This document shows, in pieces, positions 14,971 to 22,516 of a stretch of 25,964 bases of DNA; within the stretch, counting starts at the first letter, position 1; the number at the start of each line of letters is the position of its first letter. Under the pieces are notes generated by a model. That model had not been told where the DNA came from. It was given only the letters and a program-made list of their open reading frames with translations, and did no database searches. The position numbers and the translations under genes are program-made. Origin of the DNA: an uncultured Acidobacteriota bacterium (GTDB taxonomy: Bacteria > Acidobacteriota > Blastocatellia > Pyrinomonadales > Pyrinomonadaceae); contig CADEEU010000009.1 in the NCBI GenBank assembly GCA_902826385.1, forward strand, positions 1 to 25,964. The letters run 5' to 3'.

Positions 14971-15738
14971 GTGAAAACTGAAAACATCGGCACGGTCGAA
15001 AGATTTTCGAATCGGGTTGAGACGTATGTGAAATACCGGCCGTCGTATCCGCCCGAGGTGCTCGGATTATTCCGCGACGGAATGGGCCTGAGGCCTGAAT
15101 CTGTTGTTGCGGACATCGGATCGGGGACGGGTATTTCGGCGCGGGTGTTTTTGGAAAACGGCAATACGGTTTACGGCGTTGAGCCGAGCGGGCCGATGCG
15201 GGCGGCGGCTGAGGAGTTTCTGGCAGCATTTTCTGATTTTCACAGTGTTGAAGGGACGGCTGAACATACGGGCTTGCCGGACGATTCGGTAGATTTTGTG
15301 ATCGCCGCTCAGGCGTTTCATTGGTTCGAGCCGGTCGGCACGCACGCGGAATTCTCGCGGATATTGAAACTGGGCGGTCATGTGGCGTTGATCTGGAACG
15401 AACGGCAGTTGGACACAACGCCGTTCTTGCGCGAGTACGAGCAGTTTCTTTTGAAATTCGCGAACGACTATACGAAGGTAAGGCATGAGAATGTTACGCA
15501 AAATTCGCTAAAGGCCTTTTTTCAAAAGGAGTTTCGGACGGCGGGTTTTTCTAATTCTCAGTCGTTGGATTTCGACGGTTTGCTCGGCCGGGTTTTGTCG
15601 TCTTCGTATATGCCAACGGAGTCCGATCAGAGTTTTCCACAGATGAAAGACGACTTGCGCGTTCTGGTTGCGAATCACGCCGAAAACGGTAAGATAGAGC
15701 TACTCTATAACACCGCTGTTCACTACACGCAGTTTTGA
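14971..15738 (+). CDS. class I SAM-dependent methyltransferase
   Basis: 255 aa from a GTG at 14971 inside a 'gaaaactg' repeat-like tract; the start is not certain. Rossmann motif I VVADIGSGTGISARVF (45-60) and the acidic end of strand 2, VYGVEPSGPM (67-76), bind S-adenosylmethionine. FVIAAQAFHWFEP and SRILKLGGHVALIWNERQL are motifs of the Methyltransf_11 (UbiE-like) group. The HWF after motif IV is typical of small-molecule methyltransferases such as trans-aconitate type. It lies four to 34 bases ahead of mqnD, so it is probably co-transcribed. A role as quinone methylase is possible, but this is not the canonical UbiE/MenG sequence. Confidence 0.8.
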   Translation: MKTENIGTVERFSNRVETYVKYRPSYPPEVLGLFRDGMGLRPESVVADIGSGTGISARVFLENGNTVYGVEPSGPMRAAAEEFLAAFSDFHSVEGTAEHTGLPDDSVDFVIAAQAFHWFEPVGTHAEFSRILKLGGHVALIWNERQLDTTPFLREYEQFLLKFANDYTKVRHENVTQNSLKAFFQKEFRTAGFSNSQSLDFDGLLGRVLSSSYMPTESDQSFPQMKDDLRVLVANHAENGKIELLYNTAVHYTQF

Positions 15739-15772
15739 TTTTATGTCAATGACTTTCGGAGTTAAGCCTCAA

Positions 15773-16603
15773 ATGAGAACCATCACCGTCGCCCATTCAC
15801 CTGATTCGGACGACGCTTTTATGTTTTACGGTCTGGCCACGAACAAGCTGGAAACCGACGGACTAAAATTCGAGCATACACTTAAGGACATTCAGTCGTT
15901 GAACGAAGATGCGAAGAACGGCGTTTACGATGTTACGGCTGTTTCGTTTCACGCTTATGCGTACATTTCTGACAAGTACGCGTTGCTGCCGCACGGCGCC
16001 AGCATCGGCGACAAATACGGGCCGATTCTTGTCTCGCGTGAGCCGCGAAAGCCGGAAGAGATCGGCGGAATGAAGATCGCCGTTCCGGGCGAGCTGACGA
16101 GCGCCTTTCTCGCGATGCGGTTGTACAACAAAGATTTTCAGTACGTTGTAGTGCCGTTTGACGAGATCATCGATGCCGTGAAAAAAGGCGATGTCGATGC
16201 GGGGCTGCTGATCCACGAAGGACAGTTGTTTTACAAACAGGTCGGGTTGGACAAGGTGCTCGATCTGGGCGAATGGTGGCACGAGAAAACAGGACTTCCG
16301 CTGCCGATGGGCGGAAACGCAATCCGCCGCGAGCTTGGGCCCGAGCTAATGAAACAGGTTTCGCATCACCTGCATGAGAGCATCGTTTTTTCGATGGAGA
16401 ACCGCGAAGACGCGCTTGCCTATGCGATGCAATTCGCCCGCGACATGCCGCCCGAACTGGCCGACCGCTTTGTCGCGATGTGGGTCAACGACCTTACGCT
16501 CGACTACGGCGACCGCGGTCGTCAAGCCGTCCGAATGCTGCTTGACGAAGGGCATAAGCAGGGAATTATTCCGCACCATGTGAACGTCGATTTTGTAGAT
16601 TAG
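15773..16603 (+). CDS. mqnD: MqnD, 1,4-dihydroxy-6-naphthoate synthase (futalosine menaquinone pathway)
   Basis: I choose ATG 15773 (276 aa), which gives the family start MRTITVAHSPDSDDAFMFYG and has GGAG 11 bases upstream. An in-frame ATG at 15743 would add ten residues. The protein has a periplasmic-binding-protein-like fold. DSDDAFMFY (11-19) and TAVSFHAYAYISDKYALLPHG match MqnD, and LLIHEGQLFY contains H148, equivalent to the catalytic histidine of the Thermus enzyme. MqnD converts cyclic dehypoxanthine futalosine into 1,4-dihydroxy-6-naphthoate. This points to menaquinone made by the futalosine route. A REP-like inverted repeat begins on the last base of the stop codon and may serve as 3' hairpin. 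Confidence 0.9.
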   Translation: MRTITVAHSPDSDDAFMFYGLATNKLETDGLKFEHTLKDIQSLNEDAKNGVYDVTAVSFHAYAYISDKYALLPHGASIGDKYGPILVSREPRKPEEIGGMKIAVPGELTSAFLAMRLYNKDFQYVVVPFDEIIDAVKKGDVDAGLLIHEGQLFYKQVGLDKVLDLGEWWHEKTGLPLPMGGNAIRRELGPELMKQVSHHLHESIVFSMENREDALAYAMQFARDMPPELADRFVAMWVNDLTLDYGDRGRQAVRMLLDEGHKQGIIPHHVNVDFVD

Positions 16604-16682
16604 TCAGAACCGGGAACGGTAGCGACTGTGGTTCCTGTCCGAGATGACGAAGAATCCGGTCGCTACAGTTCCCGGTTCCGAC
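16603..16682. repeat. REP-like inverted repeat (family copy 2, complete pair)
   Basis: Two 24-base arms, 16603-16626 and 16659-16682, face each other across 32 bases. They are complementary at all but two positions (arm starts GTCAGAACCGGGA and, on the other strand, GTCGGAACCGGGA). The element starts on the last base of the mqnD stop codon. The same arm occurs at 11970-11993, and a related pair lies inside the M14 peptidase gene at 21196-21286. This fits a dispersed REP/BIME-like family; no RAYT transposase is in the window. Confidence 0.7.
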
Positions 16683-16747
16683 ATGACAGGTCAACTTTTC
16701 CTGATTTTCCCGCATCTATTTCAATTGACCGCGTTCACGTGAAGATC

Positions 16748-17569
16748 ATGAAAAGACTATTTCTTTCCGCAATCCTTTGCCTCTCCGTTATTTCGACCTT
16801 TGGCCAGACGTCCAATATCGTCAAACAGGACCTAAGCCAGGCTGACATCGACCGCATTGTAATGAAATTTACCCAAAACGAGGGTTTATTTCGCGAGGCC
16901 TTGAACGTGTATGCGTTTAACCGTTATGTGACTGTTTCGAACATAGGATTGGGCGGCCAGATCACTGGCACCTACAGGCGAGATTCTTTCATGACTTTCG
17001 ACAGTACGGGCAAGCGATATGAAAGGATTCTTTTCGCGCCGATATCTACGCTGACGGAGATGTCGATTACGGTTGAGGACATCGACAACATGGGCGGAAT
17101 CGACGCGTTTGGCGTCGAGCCCAAGACGATCGATTTGTACAAATTTACGTATCTCGGAAAAGAAAGAGTTGACGAACTCGATCTCTATGTTTTCGATGTC
17201 GAACCCAAAGTGTTGCCCGATTGGAAAAAAGGCGAAGGAAAGTATTTTCAGGGCCGCGTTTGGATTGACCAGGAAGACCTGATGATCGTGAAGTCGAAAG
17301 GCAAAGCGGTGCCGGAAAAAAAGCAGCGGTTTGCGACAATAGAATCGATCCGGGAAAACGTTGACGGAAAATATTGGTTTCCATCACACGTCAGCGCTAA
17401 TGACGAGCTTGTCTTTTCTAGTGGACAGGTCGTCAAGATACGCATTCTTGTAAAGTTCAAAAACTACCGCGTCGGACGGACGGATGTGAAGATATTGGAC
17501 GGAGAAGACGCTGTCGAACCACAGCCGACGCCGAGTCCTGAACCGGTTAAAAAACCTTTAAATTTTTAG
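16748..17569 (+). CDS. secreted LolA-like (outer-membrane lipoprotein-sorting type) protein
   Basis: 273 aa from ATG 16748; an upstream in-frame GTG at 16628 would translate the REP-like element and is rejected. The signal peptide MKRLFLSAILCLSVISTFGQ is clear. The mature part is beta-rich: YVTVSNIGLGGQITGTYRRD, TFDSTGKRYERILFAP, LYVFDVEPK and GRVWIDQEDLMIVKSKGKAV. The GRVWID..D..IVK pattern is shared with LolA-like and related acidobacterial lipoprotein-sorting family proteins. A proline-rich tail (QPTPSPEPVKKP) ends it. True LolA carries lipoproteins across the periplasm; whether this one does is unknown. The final four bases overlap the end of the convergent DUF5615 gene. Confidence 0.7.
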   Translation: MKRLFLSAILCLSVISTFGQTSNIVKQDLSQADIDRIVMKFTQNEGLFREALNVYAFNRYVTVSNIGLGGQITGTYRRDSFMTFDSTGKRYERILFAPISTLTEMSITVEDIDNMGGIDAFGVEPKTIDLYKFTYLGKERVDELDLYVFDVEPKVLPDWKKGEGKYFQGRVWIDQEDLMIVKSKGKAVPEKKQRFATIESIRENVDGKYWFPSHVSANDELVFSSGQVVKIRILVKFKNYRVGRTDVKILDGEDAVEPQPTPSPEPVKKPLNF

Positions 17570-17895
17570 CGCACTTCAATCAATCTATTTTTAGCGTCGA
17601 GCAGTTCGACGATTACCTGCCAGCGCGGATCGAGCCACTGTACCAAGGCTCTGTTGGTGGAGTTGCCGATACGAAGCCAGATGATAGTCGGTCCTGAAGA
17701 TGTACGAAAAGTTCTTTCTGCAAAGTCTTCATCTTTGGTAACTATAATGGCCTCGGTGCTCGCAGCATATTCCCAAATAGCGGCATCTTCTGCGTTGCTT
17801 AAATCTACTTCTTCAACATGCCGGGCGGTGTGACCTCTCTCCGCCAGCCACAGACATAGAACCGGGGGTAGTTGGGCATCTACTAGAAAAATCAC
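17566..17895 (-). CDS. DUF5615 PIN-like protein, probable toxin
   Basis: 109 aa. The N-terminus MIFLVDAQLPPVL carries D6, the first acidic residue of the PIN-like (Mut7-C type) active site. The mid part IIVTKDEDFAERTF has the T-K-D-x-D-F motif, and TIIWLRIGNSTNRAL is the third strand and loop of the DUF5615 family. PIN-like toxins are RNases controlled by a partner antitoxin. The upstream gene on the same strand encodes DUF433 and overlaps by four bases (ATGA, 17892-17895), the usual antitoxin-toxin arrangement. Activity is inferred from the family. Confidence 0.85.
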   Translation of the reverse strand: MIFLVDAQLPPVLCLWLAERGHTARHVEEVDLSNAEDAAIWEYAASTEAIIVTKDEDFAERTFRTSSGPTIIWLRIGNSTNRALVQWLDPRWQVIVELLDAKNRLIEVR

Positions 17896-18125
17896 GAAGT
17901 TACCATTACAACAGCATGGTCGATTTGAGCCGCAGCATATTCAAGGCTGGCCTTGATGTCGTCGGGTTCAAGATACGGATAGTCGTGTAGTATCTCGGCT
18001 TGGGTGGCGCCGCCGGCGAGCATGTCTAGAATATCCTTGACCCTAATACGCATCCCACGGATACATGGACGCCCACCGCATTGGCGAGGGTTCGAGGTTA
18101 TCCGGCTTAAGAGTGCGGAATTCAT
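17892..18125 (-). CDS. DUF433 protein, probable antitoxin of the DUF5615 toxin
   Basis: 77 aa. Complete DUF433 signature: ITSNPRQCGGRPCIRGMRIR (9-28, 'P...GG.P.I.G.RI'), VKDILDMLAGGATQAEIL (29-46) and DYPYLEPDDIKASLEYA (48-64). DUF433 is a small winged-helix or helix-turn-helix protein that pairs with DUF5615. Its predicted transcript starts at or next to the ATG (promoter TTGACT/TACTAT, 18133-18162), so it is probably translated leaderless, and no Shine-Dalgarno is visible. It lies 51 bases after the end of the plsC-like gene. Confidence 0.85.
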   Translation of the reverse strand: MNSALLSRITSNPRQCGGRPCIRGMRIRVKDILDMLAGGATQAEILHDYPYLEPDDIKASLEYAAAQIDHAVVMVTS

Positions 18126-18132
18126 GTGGTCA

Positions 18133-18162
18133 ATAGTAGATTTCGGACATTGGCAAAGTCAA
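18133..18162 (-). promoter_or_regulatory. leaderless-type promoter of the DUF433-DUF5615 operon
   Basis: On the minus strand TTGACT (18162-18157), 18 bases, TACTAT (18138-18133). The -10 box ends eight bases before the ATG at 18125, so the transcript should begin at or within two bases of the start codon. No ribosome binding site lies between. The sequence itself gives no obvious operator. Confidence 0.55.
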
Positions 18163-18175
18163 GAATCTGATCAAG

Positions 18176-19042
18176 CTAATACGCAGACTTCTGAAGTTCT
18201 TCGGCGACGGCGGTCCGCGTTCGGTTGAGCAATTCCATTAGACGATCTTCGGAATATTCCGTTGTTTCGATCGGCGGCAGCAGGACCATTTCGACGGTTC
18301 CGCTGTAGGCGACGCCGGTTTTTTTGCCCATCATCCAATCGGACTGTTTGATCGCGACCGGAATTATCGGAGCTTTGGTTTGCATGGCCAGATGGAACGC
18401 GCCCTTTTTGAACGGCAGAAGCTCGCCGGGCAATGCTCTTGTCCCCTCGGCAAAAACGCCGAATGAATAGCCTTGACGCATTACGTCAAGAGCTTTTTCC
18501 ATAGATTGCCGTGCCCGTTCGGGGTTTGAACGGTCGATCGCGATAATGTTTACAAAACTCATGCCCTGACCGAAGACGGGAACCTTCAACAACTCTTTTT
18601 TTGCGACCAGGCCCATTTTCTGTCCCGCGAAAAAGAAAAGCGTGGCGGTATCGAGGTAAGAGCGGTGGTTGGAAATGAAAACATACGAACGATCTTTGTC
18701 GAGATTTTCAAGGCCAGTTACTTTTACTTCCGCACCGCACGCGGCCAGCCACGTTTTTGCTCCCCATTGGCAAAGCGGATAAAGCCACATCCGGCGGTTT
18801 ATGATCCACAGAAATATCAGGGCCGGCATCGCGACAAATAACAGCATCACCGCCGCCACAACCCAGCTCCACCAGTAGCGAAGTTTTCCGACGAAGCGCG
18901 ATTTGTTAGACTCGTGGACAGGAAACGTCAGTTTTCGGTTTTCCCTTAAAGCAAGTTCGAACTCACCGCCCGGACGCTGGAATGCGGAGGCGGAATCTTC
19001 AGCCTTATGCTCAAGCTCTATTCGGTCCGTCATGCCCGTCAA
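18176..19042 (-). CDS. PlsC-type 1-acyl-sn-glycerol-3-phosphate acyltransferase
   Basis: 288 aa from TTG 19042, chosen because AGGAG (19055-19051) lies eight bases upstream; the next ATG at 19033 would be 17 bases away from it. A hydrophilic N-terminus precedes a membrane segment at about residues 59-81. Then come the PlsC motifs: SNHRSYLD (motif I, NHxxxxD), LKVPVFGQGMSFVNIIAIDR and VFAEGTRALPGELLPFKKGAF (motif III, the EGTR phosphate-binding site). Such enzymes add the second acyl chain to lysophosphatidic acid in membrane lipid synthesis. The roughly 50-residue N-terminal extension (before the TM) is longer than usual. Its 5' end overlaps that of the divergent M14 peptidase gene by 36 bases. 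Confidence 0.85.
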   Translation of the reverse strand: MTGMTDRIELEHKAEDSASAFQRPGGEFELALRENRKLTFPVHESNKSRFVGKLRYWWSWVVAAVMLLFVAMPALIFLWIINRRMWLYPLCQWGAKTWLAACGAEVKVTGLENLDKDRSYVFISNHRSYLDTATLFFFAGQKMGLVAKKELLKVPVFGQGMSFVNIIAIDRSNPERARQSMEKALDVMRQGYSFGVFAEGTRALPGELLPFKKGAFHLAMQTKAPIIPVAIKQSDWMMGKKTGVAYSGTVEMVLLPPIETTEYSEDRLMELLNRTRTAVAEELQKSAY

Positions 19043-21487
19043 GATCGCATCTCCTTGTTTCTGATCGGTTTGATGCCTTTGATTTTACTTCTTTCCGCCG
19101 CAATTGTCGCTCAGGTGCCGTCGCCAAAATCAGTGCTCGGGTTCCAGCCGACCGACGACAGAACGATTGCCGACTGGCGGCAGATCACCGATTACTTTGC
19201 AAAACTGGACAAGGCAAGCGATAAGGTGCTGGTACGGGAGTTCGGCAAAACGACGCTAGGTAAACCGATGCTAGTCGCGTTTATTTCGTCGCCGTCGAAC
19301 ATAAAGAACCTCGACAAGCTGCGAAAAATAAACCAAAGACTCGCCGACCCGCGAACGGTGGCAAGCGACGCGGAAAAGGAAAGTTTAATTAGAGACGGCA
19401 AGGCGATCGTGACTATTTCGTGCTCGATACATTCGACTGAGATCGTCGGGTCGCAGATGTCGATGAACCTTGCGTACGAACTTGCCACCGCAACGGATGA
19501 CGAGACGAAAGAGATTCTCGACAACACCGTGCTGCTGCTGGTTCCTTCGTCGAACCCTGACGGCATCGATATTGTTGCCGATTGGTACAGGAAGACGCTC
19601 GGCACAAAATCGGAAGGTACGGCGCCGCCGGAGCTTTATCATCATTACGCCGGCCACGACAACAATCGTGACTGGTTCATGCTGAACCTGAAAGAGACCC
19701 AGGCGATAACGAAGCTTTATTGGCAGGAATGGTTTCCGCAATTCGTTTACGACGTTCATCAGATGGGTCAGAACGGAGCGCGATTTGTGATACCGCCGTT
19801 TTTCGACCCGCCAAATCCGCGGATATCGCCGCTCGTTTTGCGCGAGGTCGGGCTGGTCGGATACAAAATGGCGGCCGATCTGCAGGCGAAAAGAATAAAA
19901 GGCGTGGCGACGAACACGACGTTCGACACCTGGTGGCATGGCGGATTTCGCTCGGCTCCGTACTACCACAACTCGATCGGCATTTTGTCCGAAGCGGCCA
20001 GCGCCGACCTGATGTCGCCGGTCACGATCACGAAGGACCAATTGCAGCGGAACCGTCCCGCACGCGGATTTGTTTCGCCGTTGGCAACGGACACGGCGCA
20101 TCCCGATGCATGGGAAGGCGGTCTTTGGCGCCCGGCGGATATCAACCAGATCGAAATAACGGCCAGCCGCGCATTATTGACGCTTGCGGCAAAATACAGA
20201 ACGCGTTACCTGCGAAATTTTTACGAACTCGGTAAAGCAAATCTTCATCTGGACGCGGACGAGCCGCAGGCGTACGTGATCATGGCCGGGCAGCCGTACG
20301 CGGAAACAGTCGCGAGGTTTATCGAGATTCTGAAGTGGCAGGGAATCGAAGTGCATCGAATGACCCACGAGCTTTGGGTCAAGCATTCAAGAGCGGAAGA
20401 TTTTCATGAGATACCGCTGAACAGCTTTCTTGTATTTACGAATCAGCCGCAGAAGAACAACATCCTTTCACTGTTCGAAAAACAGGTTTACCCGAACCGC
20501 GTCAACGCGAACGGCGAACCCGATCCGCCATACGATGTTGCAGGCTGGACGCTGCCGCTGCAGATGGGTGTCGAGACGTACGAGATTTGGGACATTCGCG
20601 AGTTTGATAAATATCGCAACACGTTGAAACGAGTCGAGACCATCGATCAGGCTAGATCGGTGCTGAATCTCAGCCCAAGCGGCGGAGCATTTTCAAAATT
20701 GACCAATCCGCTAAGAACGAATCCGCGAATCGGCTTGTACAAAGGTCACGGCGGTTCGATGGATGAAGGCTGGACGCGGCTGGTTTTCGATATGTTCCAG
20801 ATTCCGTTTAAGTCGGTTGGCGATTCACAGGTGCGCTCGGGCGATTTGCCATACGACGTAATCATCCTGCCCGCCGACAGCGAAAATACGATCATCCGCG
20901 GCCTGAACGCCGAGCGTTATCCGGCAGAAATATCCGGCGGTATCGGTGACGCGGGAGCAGCAAACCTGAAAAAGTTCGTCGAGGACGGCGGCAAGCTCGT
21001 GTGCTTTGACGATTCGTGCGAGCTGGTTATCAAAAGATTCGGTTTGCCGATTAAGAATGTGCTGAGCGGCGTGAGCCGAAGGGATTTCTATAACCCCGGC
21101 TCTATAGTTAAGCTCGATGTAAACACGAGACACCCGCTTGCACGCGGGCTTCGCGAAGAGGTTGCGGCGTATTTTACCAACAGCTCCGCGTTTCAGTCAG
21201 AACCCGCTGCGGTAGCGGCGAGTTTAACTCAACCGGTCGGCAGCGGGACAATAGCCGGCGTTCAACCGCCCGCAGTCGGTTCCGACATCCGCGTCATCGC
21301 CCGCTACCCCGAAAAAGACGCGTTACTATCAGGCTGGATGCTCGGCGAAAAACGAATCAACGGCAAAGCCGCTCTCGTAGAAACCGACCTTGGCAAAGGC
21401 AACGTGATTATGTTCGCCTTCCGCCCGCAACATCGGGGACAGACGTTCGGGACGTTTCCGTTTATTTTCAATGCTTTAGAGCGATAA
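19007..21487 (+). CDS. secreted M14-family zinc carboxypeptidase-like protein, 826 aa
   Basis: I choose ATG 19007, since it gives a basic n-region (KLYSVRHARQDR) ahead of the hydrophobic signal SLFLIGLMPLILLLSAAIVAQ. An ATG at 19073 would leave an uncharged signal. GGAGG lies 16 bases upstream, rather far. The M14 core: ISCSIHSTEIVG (137-148; zinc ligands H142 and E145), VPSSNPDGIDI (179-189), GHDNNRDWFM with the substrate-binding NNR (219-221), and FVYDVHQMG (246-254; third zinc ligand H251). The C-terminal part about 620-800 looks like a class I glutamine amidotransferase-like or Rossmann domain often attached to these peptidases. Residues about 730-760 are encoded by an inserted REP-like repeat (see findings). 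Confidence 0.85.
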   Translation: MLKLYSVRHARQDRISLFLIGLMPLILLLSAAIVAQVPSPKSVLGFQPTDDRTIADWRQITDYFAKLDKASDKVLVREFGKTTLGKPMLVAFISSPSNIKNLDKLRKINQRLADPRTVASDAEKESLIRDGKAIVTISCSIHSTEIVGSQMSMNLAYELATATDDETKEILDNTVLLLVPSSNPDGIDIVADWYRKTLGTKSEGTAPPELYHHYAGHDNNRDWFMLNLKETQAITKLYWQEWFPQFVYDVHQMGQNGARFVIPPFFDPPNPRISPLVLREVGLVGYKMAADLQAKRIKGVATNTTFDTWWHGGFRSAPYYHNSIGILSEAASADLMSPVTITKDQLQRNRPARGFVSPLATDTAHPDAWEGGLWRPADINQIEITASRALLTLAAKYRTRYLRNFYELGKANLHLDADEPQAYVIMAGQPYAETVARFIEILKWQGIEVHRMTHELWVKHSRAEDFHEIPLNSFLVFTNQPQKNNILSLFEKQVYPNRVNANGEPDPPYDVAGWTLPLQMGVETYEIWDIREFDKYRNTLKRVETIDQARSVLNLSPSGGAFSKLTNPLRTNPRIGLYKGHGGSMDEGWTRLVFDMFQIPFKSVGDSQVRSGDLPYDVIILPADSENTIIRGLNAERYPAEISGGIGDAGAANLKKFVEDGGKLVCFDDSCELVIKRFGLPIKNVLSGVSRRDFYNPGSIVKLDVNTRHPLARGLREEVAAYFTNSSAFQSEPAAVAASLTQPVGSGTIAGVQPPAVGSDIRVIARYPEKDALLSGWMLGEKRINGKAALVETDLGKGNVIMFAFRPQHRGQTFGTFPFIFNALER
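21196..21286. repeat. REP-like inverted repeat inside the M14 peptidase coding sequence (family copy 3)
   Basis: Arms 21196-21218 (GTCAGAACCCGCTGCGGTAG...) and 21266-21286 (other strand GTCGGAACCGACTGCGGGCG) face each other across about 47 bases. They share the GTC-A/G-GAACC start of the element at 16603-16682. The reading frame stays open through it and gives a low-complexity alanine, proline, valine and glycine segment (SEPAAVAASLTQPVGSG). It is the only copy here inside a gene. Confidence 0.6.
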
Positions 21488-21501
21488 GATTTTGAATCAC
21501 T

Positions 21502-21863
21502 TCATAAAAACGGCTTCCGAGACTGCGTCACGTTAATGACCGCAACGAGAATAACGGCGAGAGCGAGAAAGCCGCGTGAAATGCTAATTAAGGAGAGATG
21601 ACTGACCGCGGTAAGGTATAGTACAATACCCGCGCAAATTACCAGAAAACCAAGTGCAATATAACCTTTTTTTACCGCATGAATGCATGCGCTGATCGCA
21701 ACAAGTACTCCCGGGAAAAGATCAACCCAAAGCCAGTACAAATGCGGTTTAGAAGGATGTTCATCTAGCCTGTGTGAAAGGGGTGTTTCTAAATAGATAC
21801 CGAGGAGAAAGAAACAAGGCATGCTATGCCCAAAACGATCTCTAACTTTACTAGACTTCTCAT
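21502..21863 (-). pseudogene. frameshifted copy of the 274-aa membrane protein (N-terminal half only)
   Basis: From ATG 21863, with GGGAG eight bases upstream, the frame reads MRSLVKLEIVLGIACLVSF and then hits TAG at 21789-21791. This start resembles MRLLQRIEIGLGIAFFVSK of the neighbour at 22517-23341. In another frame the sequence continues LLGIYLETPLSHRLDEHPS, then LVAISACIHAVKKGYIALG and further hydrophobic segments, matching LVAISSYFHVVWRSYIALL of the same neighbour. So a single-base frameshift near 21815, in the stretch TTTCTTTCTCC on the minus strand, splits an ancient duplicate. An open frame from 21897 would encode 131 aa but starts inside the upstream domain and loses the true N-terminus. 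Three to four membrane segments remain. Real decay or sequencing error are both possible. Confidence 0.65.
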
Positions 21864-21878
21864 GATTTCGTTCTCCCG

Positions 21879-22445
21879 CTATAAACCGGCGGCCCATTTG
21901 ACTGCGTTATCAAAAAGAATGCCGCCATTTGTTGTCAGACTTGATGATGACGCTGTGTAAAAGAATCCAACCCTGCGAGATGGTGCTGTTAGTCCTGGCA
22001 TAACTGCTCCACTTGAATAACCGAAATCCGTTGCCTTTGTGCTGTCTGCTGTTAAGGTAGCGATCTTCGCGGCATTTGCGTTTGGCTTGCCCCAGCCGAA
22101 GGTCGTGTTAGCAGTGGTAACCTGAATTGTTCCGCTAAACCCGCCAGCCATCGGATGACCTGCATTAGTGATCGTTACGTTTTTTTGACTCGATGTTGTA
22201 CCGAAGTTCGTGCTGGCGGTCGGTGTCATTCCCATGTCATCAAACAACTGCGGATCGAGCGTGACAACGGGGACAGTAACCGTTCTGAATTTTGTGTTCA
22301 CGTTCGTCGGTGAAACACTGTCCGATATAATCACTACACGCTTGCCGGTTACATCGGCGGCAACCGCCGAAGTTGCTGATTTAACAACGACACTTAACCT
22401 CAGATTTTGAAGCCGTGTTTTGATGACGGTATCCACGCTGCTCAA
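21879..22445 (-). CDS. extracellular-type domain protein without a clear start, copy A
   Basis: The frame is open from about 22588 to TAG 21879-21881 but has no ATG; the first plausible start is TTG 22445 (188 aa). The domain has a Rossmann-like beginning (TRLQNLRLSVVV...GKRVVIISDSVS), VPVVTLDPQLFDDMGMT, NVTITNAGHPMAGGFSGTI, TFGWGKPNANAAKIATL and an end KATDFGYSSGAVMPGLTAP. I know this pattern from large bacterial surface proteins, where it occurs as one module. Upstream in frame, after an ATT codon, the translation KLSSIKIQVFLSSFFAFDS looks like a signal peptide, as if an ATG had been lost. It may be a remnant or use a rare start codon. It lies between two membrane protein genes. Confidence 0.5.
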   Translation of the reverse strand: MSSVDTVIKTRLQNLRLSVVVKSATSAVAADVTGKRVVIISDSVSPTNVNTKFRTVTVPVVTLDPQLFDDMGMTPTASTNFGTTSSQKNVTITNAGHPMAGGFSGTIQVTTANTTFGWGKPNANAAKIATLTADSTKATDFGYSSGAVMPGLTAPSRRVGFFYTASSSSLTTNGGILFDNAVKWAAGL

Positions 22446-22516
22446 GGTTATGCTGCCGACCAGATTGTCGCAACAATACTTTGCAGATGCAGTTGAGTCA
22501 AAAGCAAAGAAGGAAC

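Noticed and set aside
14786..15418. 210-codon minus-strand frame
   Set aside because: Antisense to the SAM methyltransferase, whose motif I and strand order are unmistakable.
19385..20101. 238-codon minus-strand frame
   Set aside because: Antisense to the M14 zinc-binding core; arginine-rich shadow of a high-G+C gene.
21502..21897. 131-aa membrane protein taken as an intact gene
   Set aside because: Its first 35 or so residues come from translating the surface-domain tail and the true N-terminus in the wrong frame; the natural start at 21863 is in another frame, which shows a frameshift.
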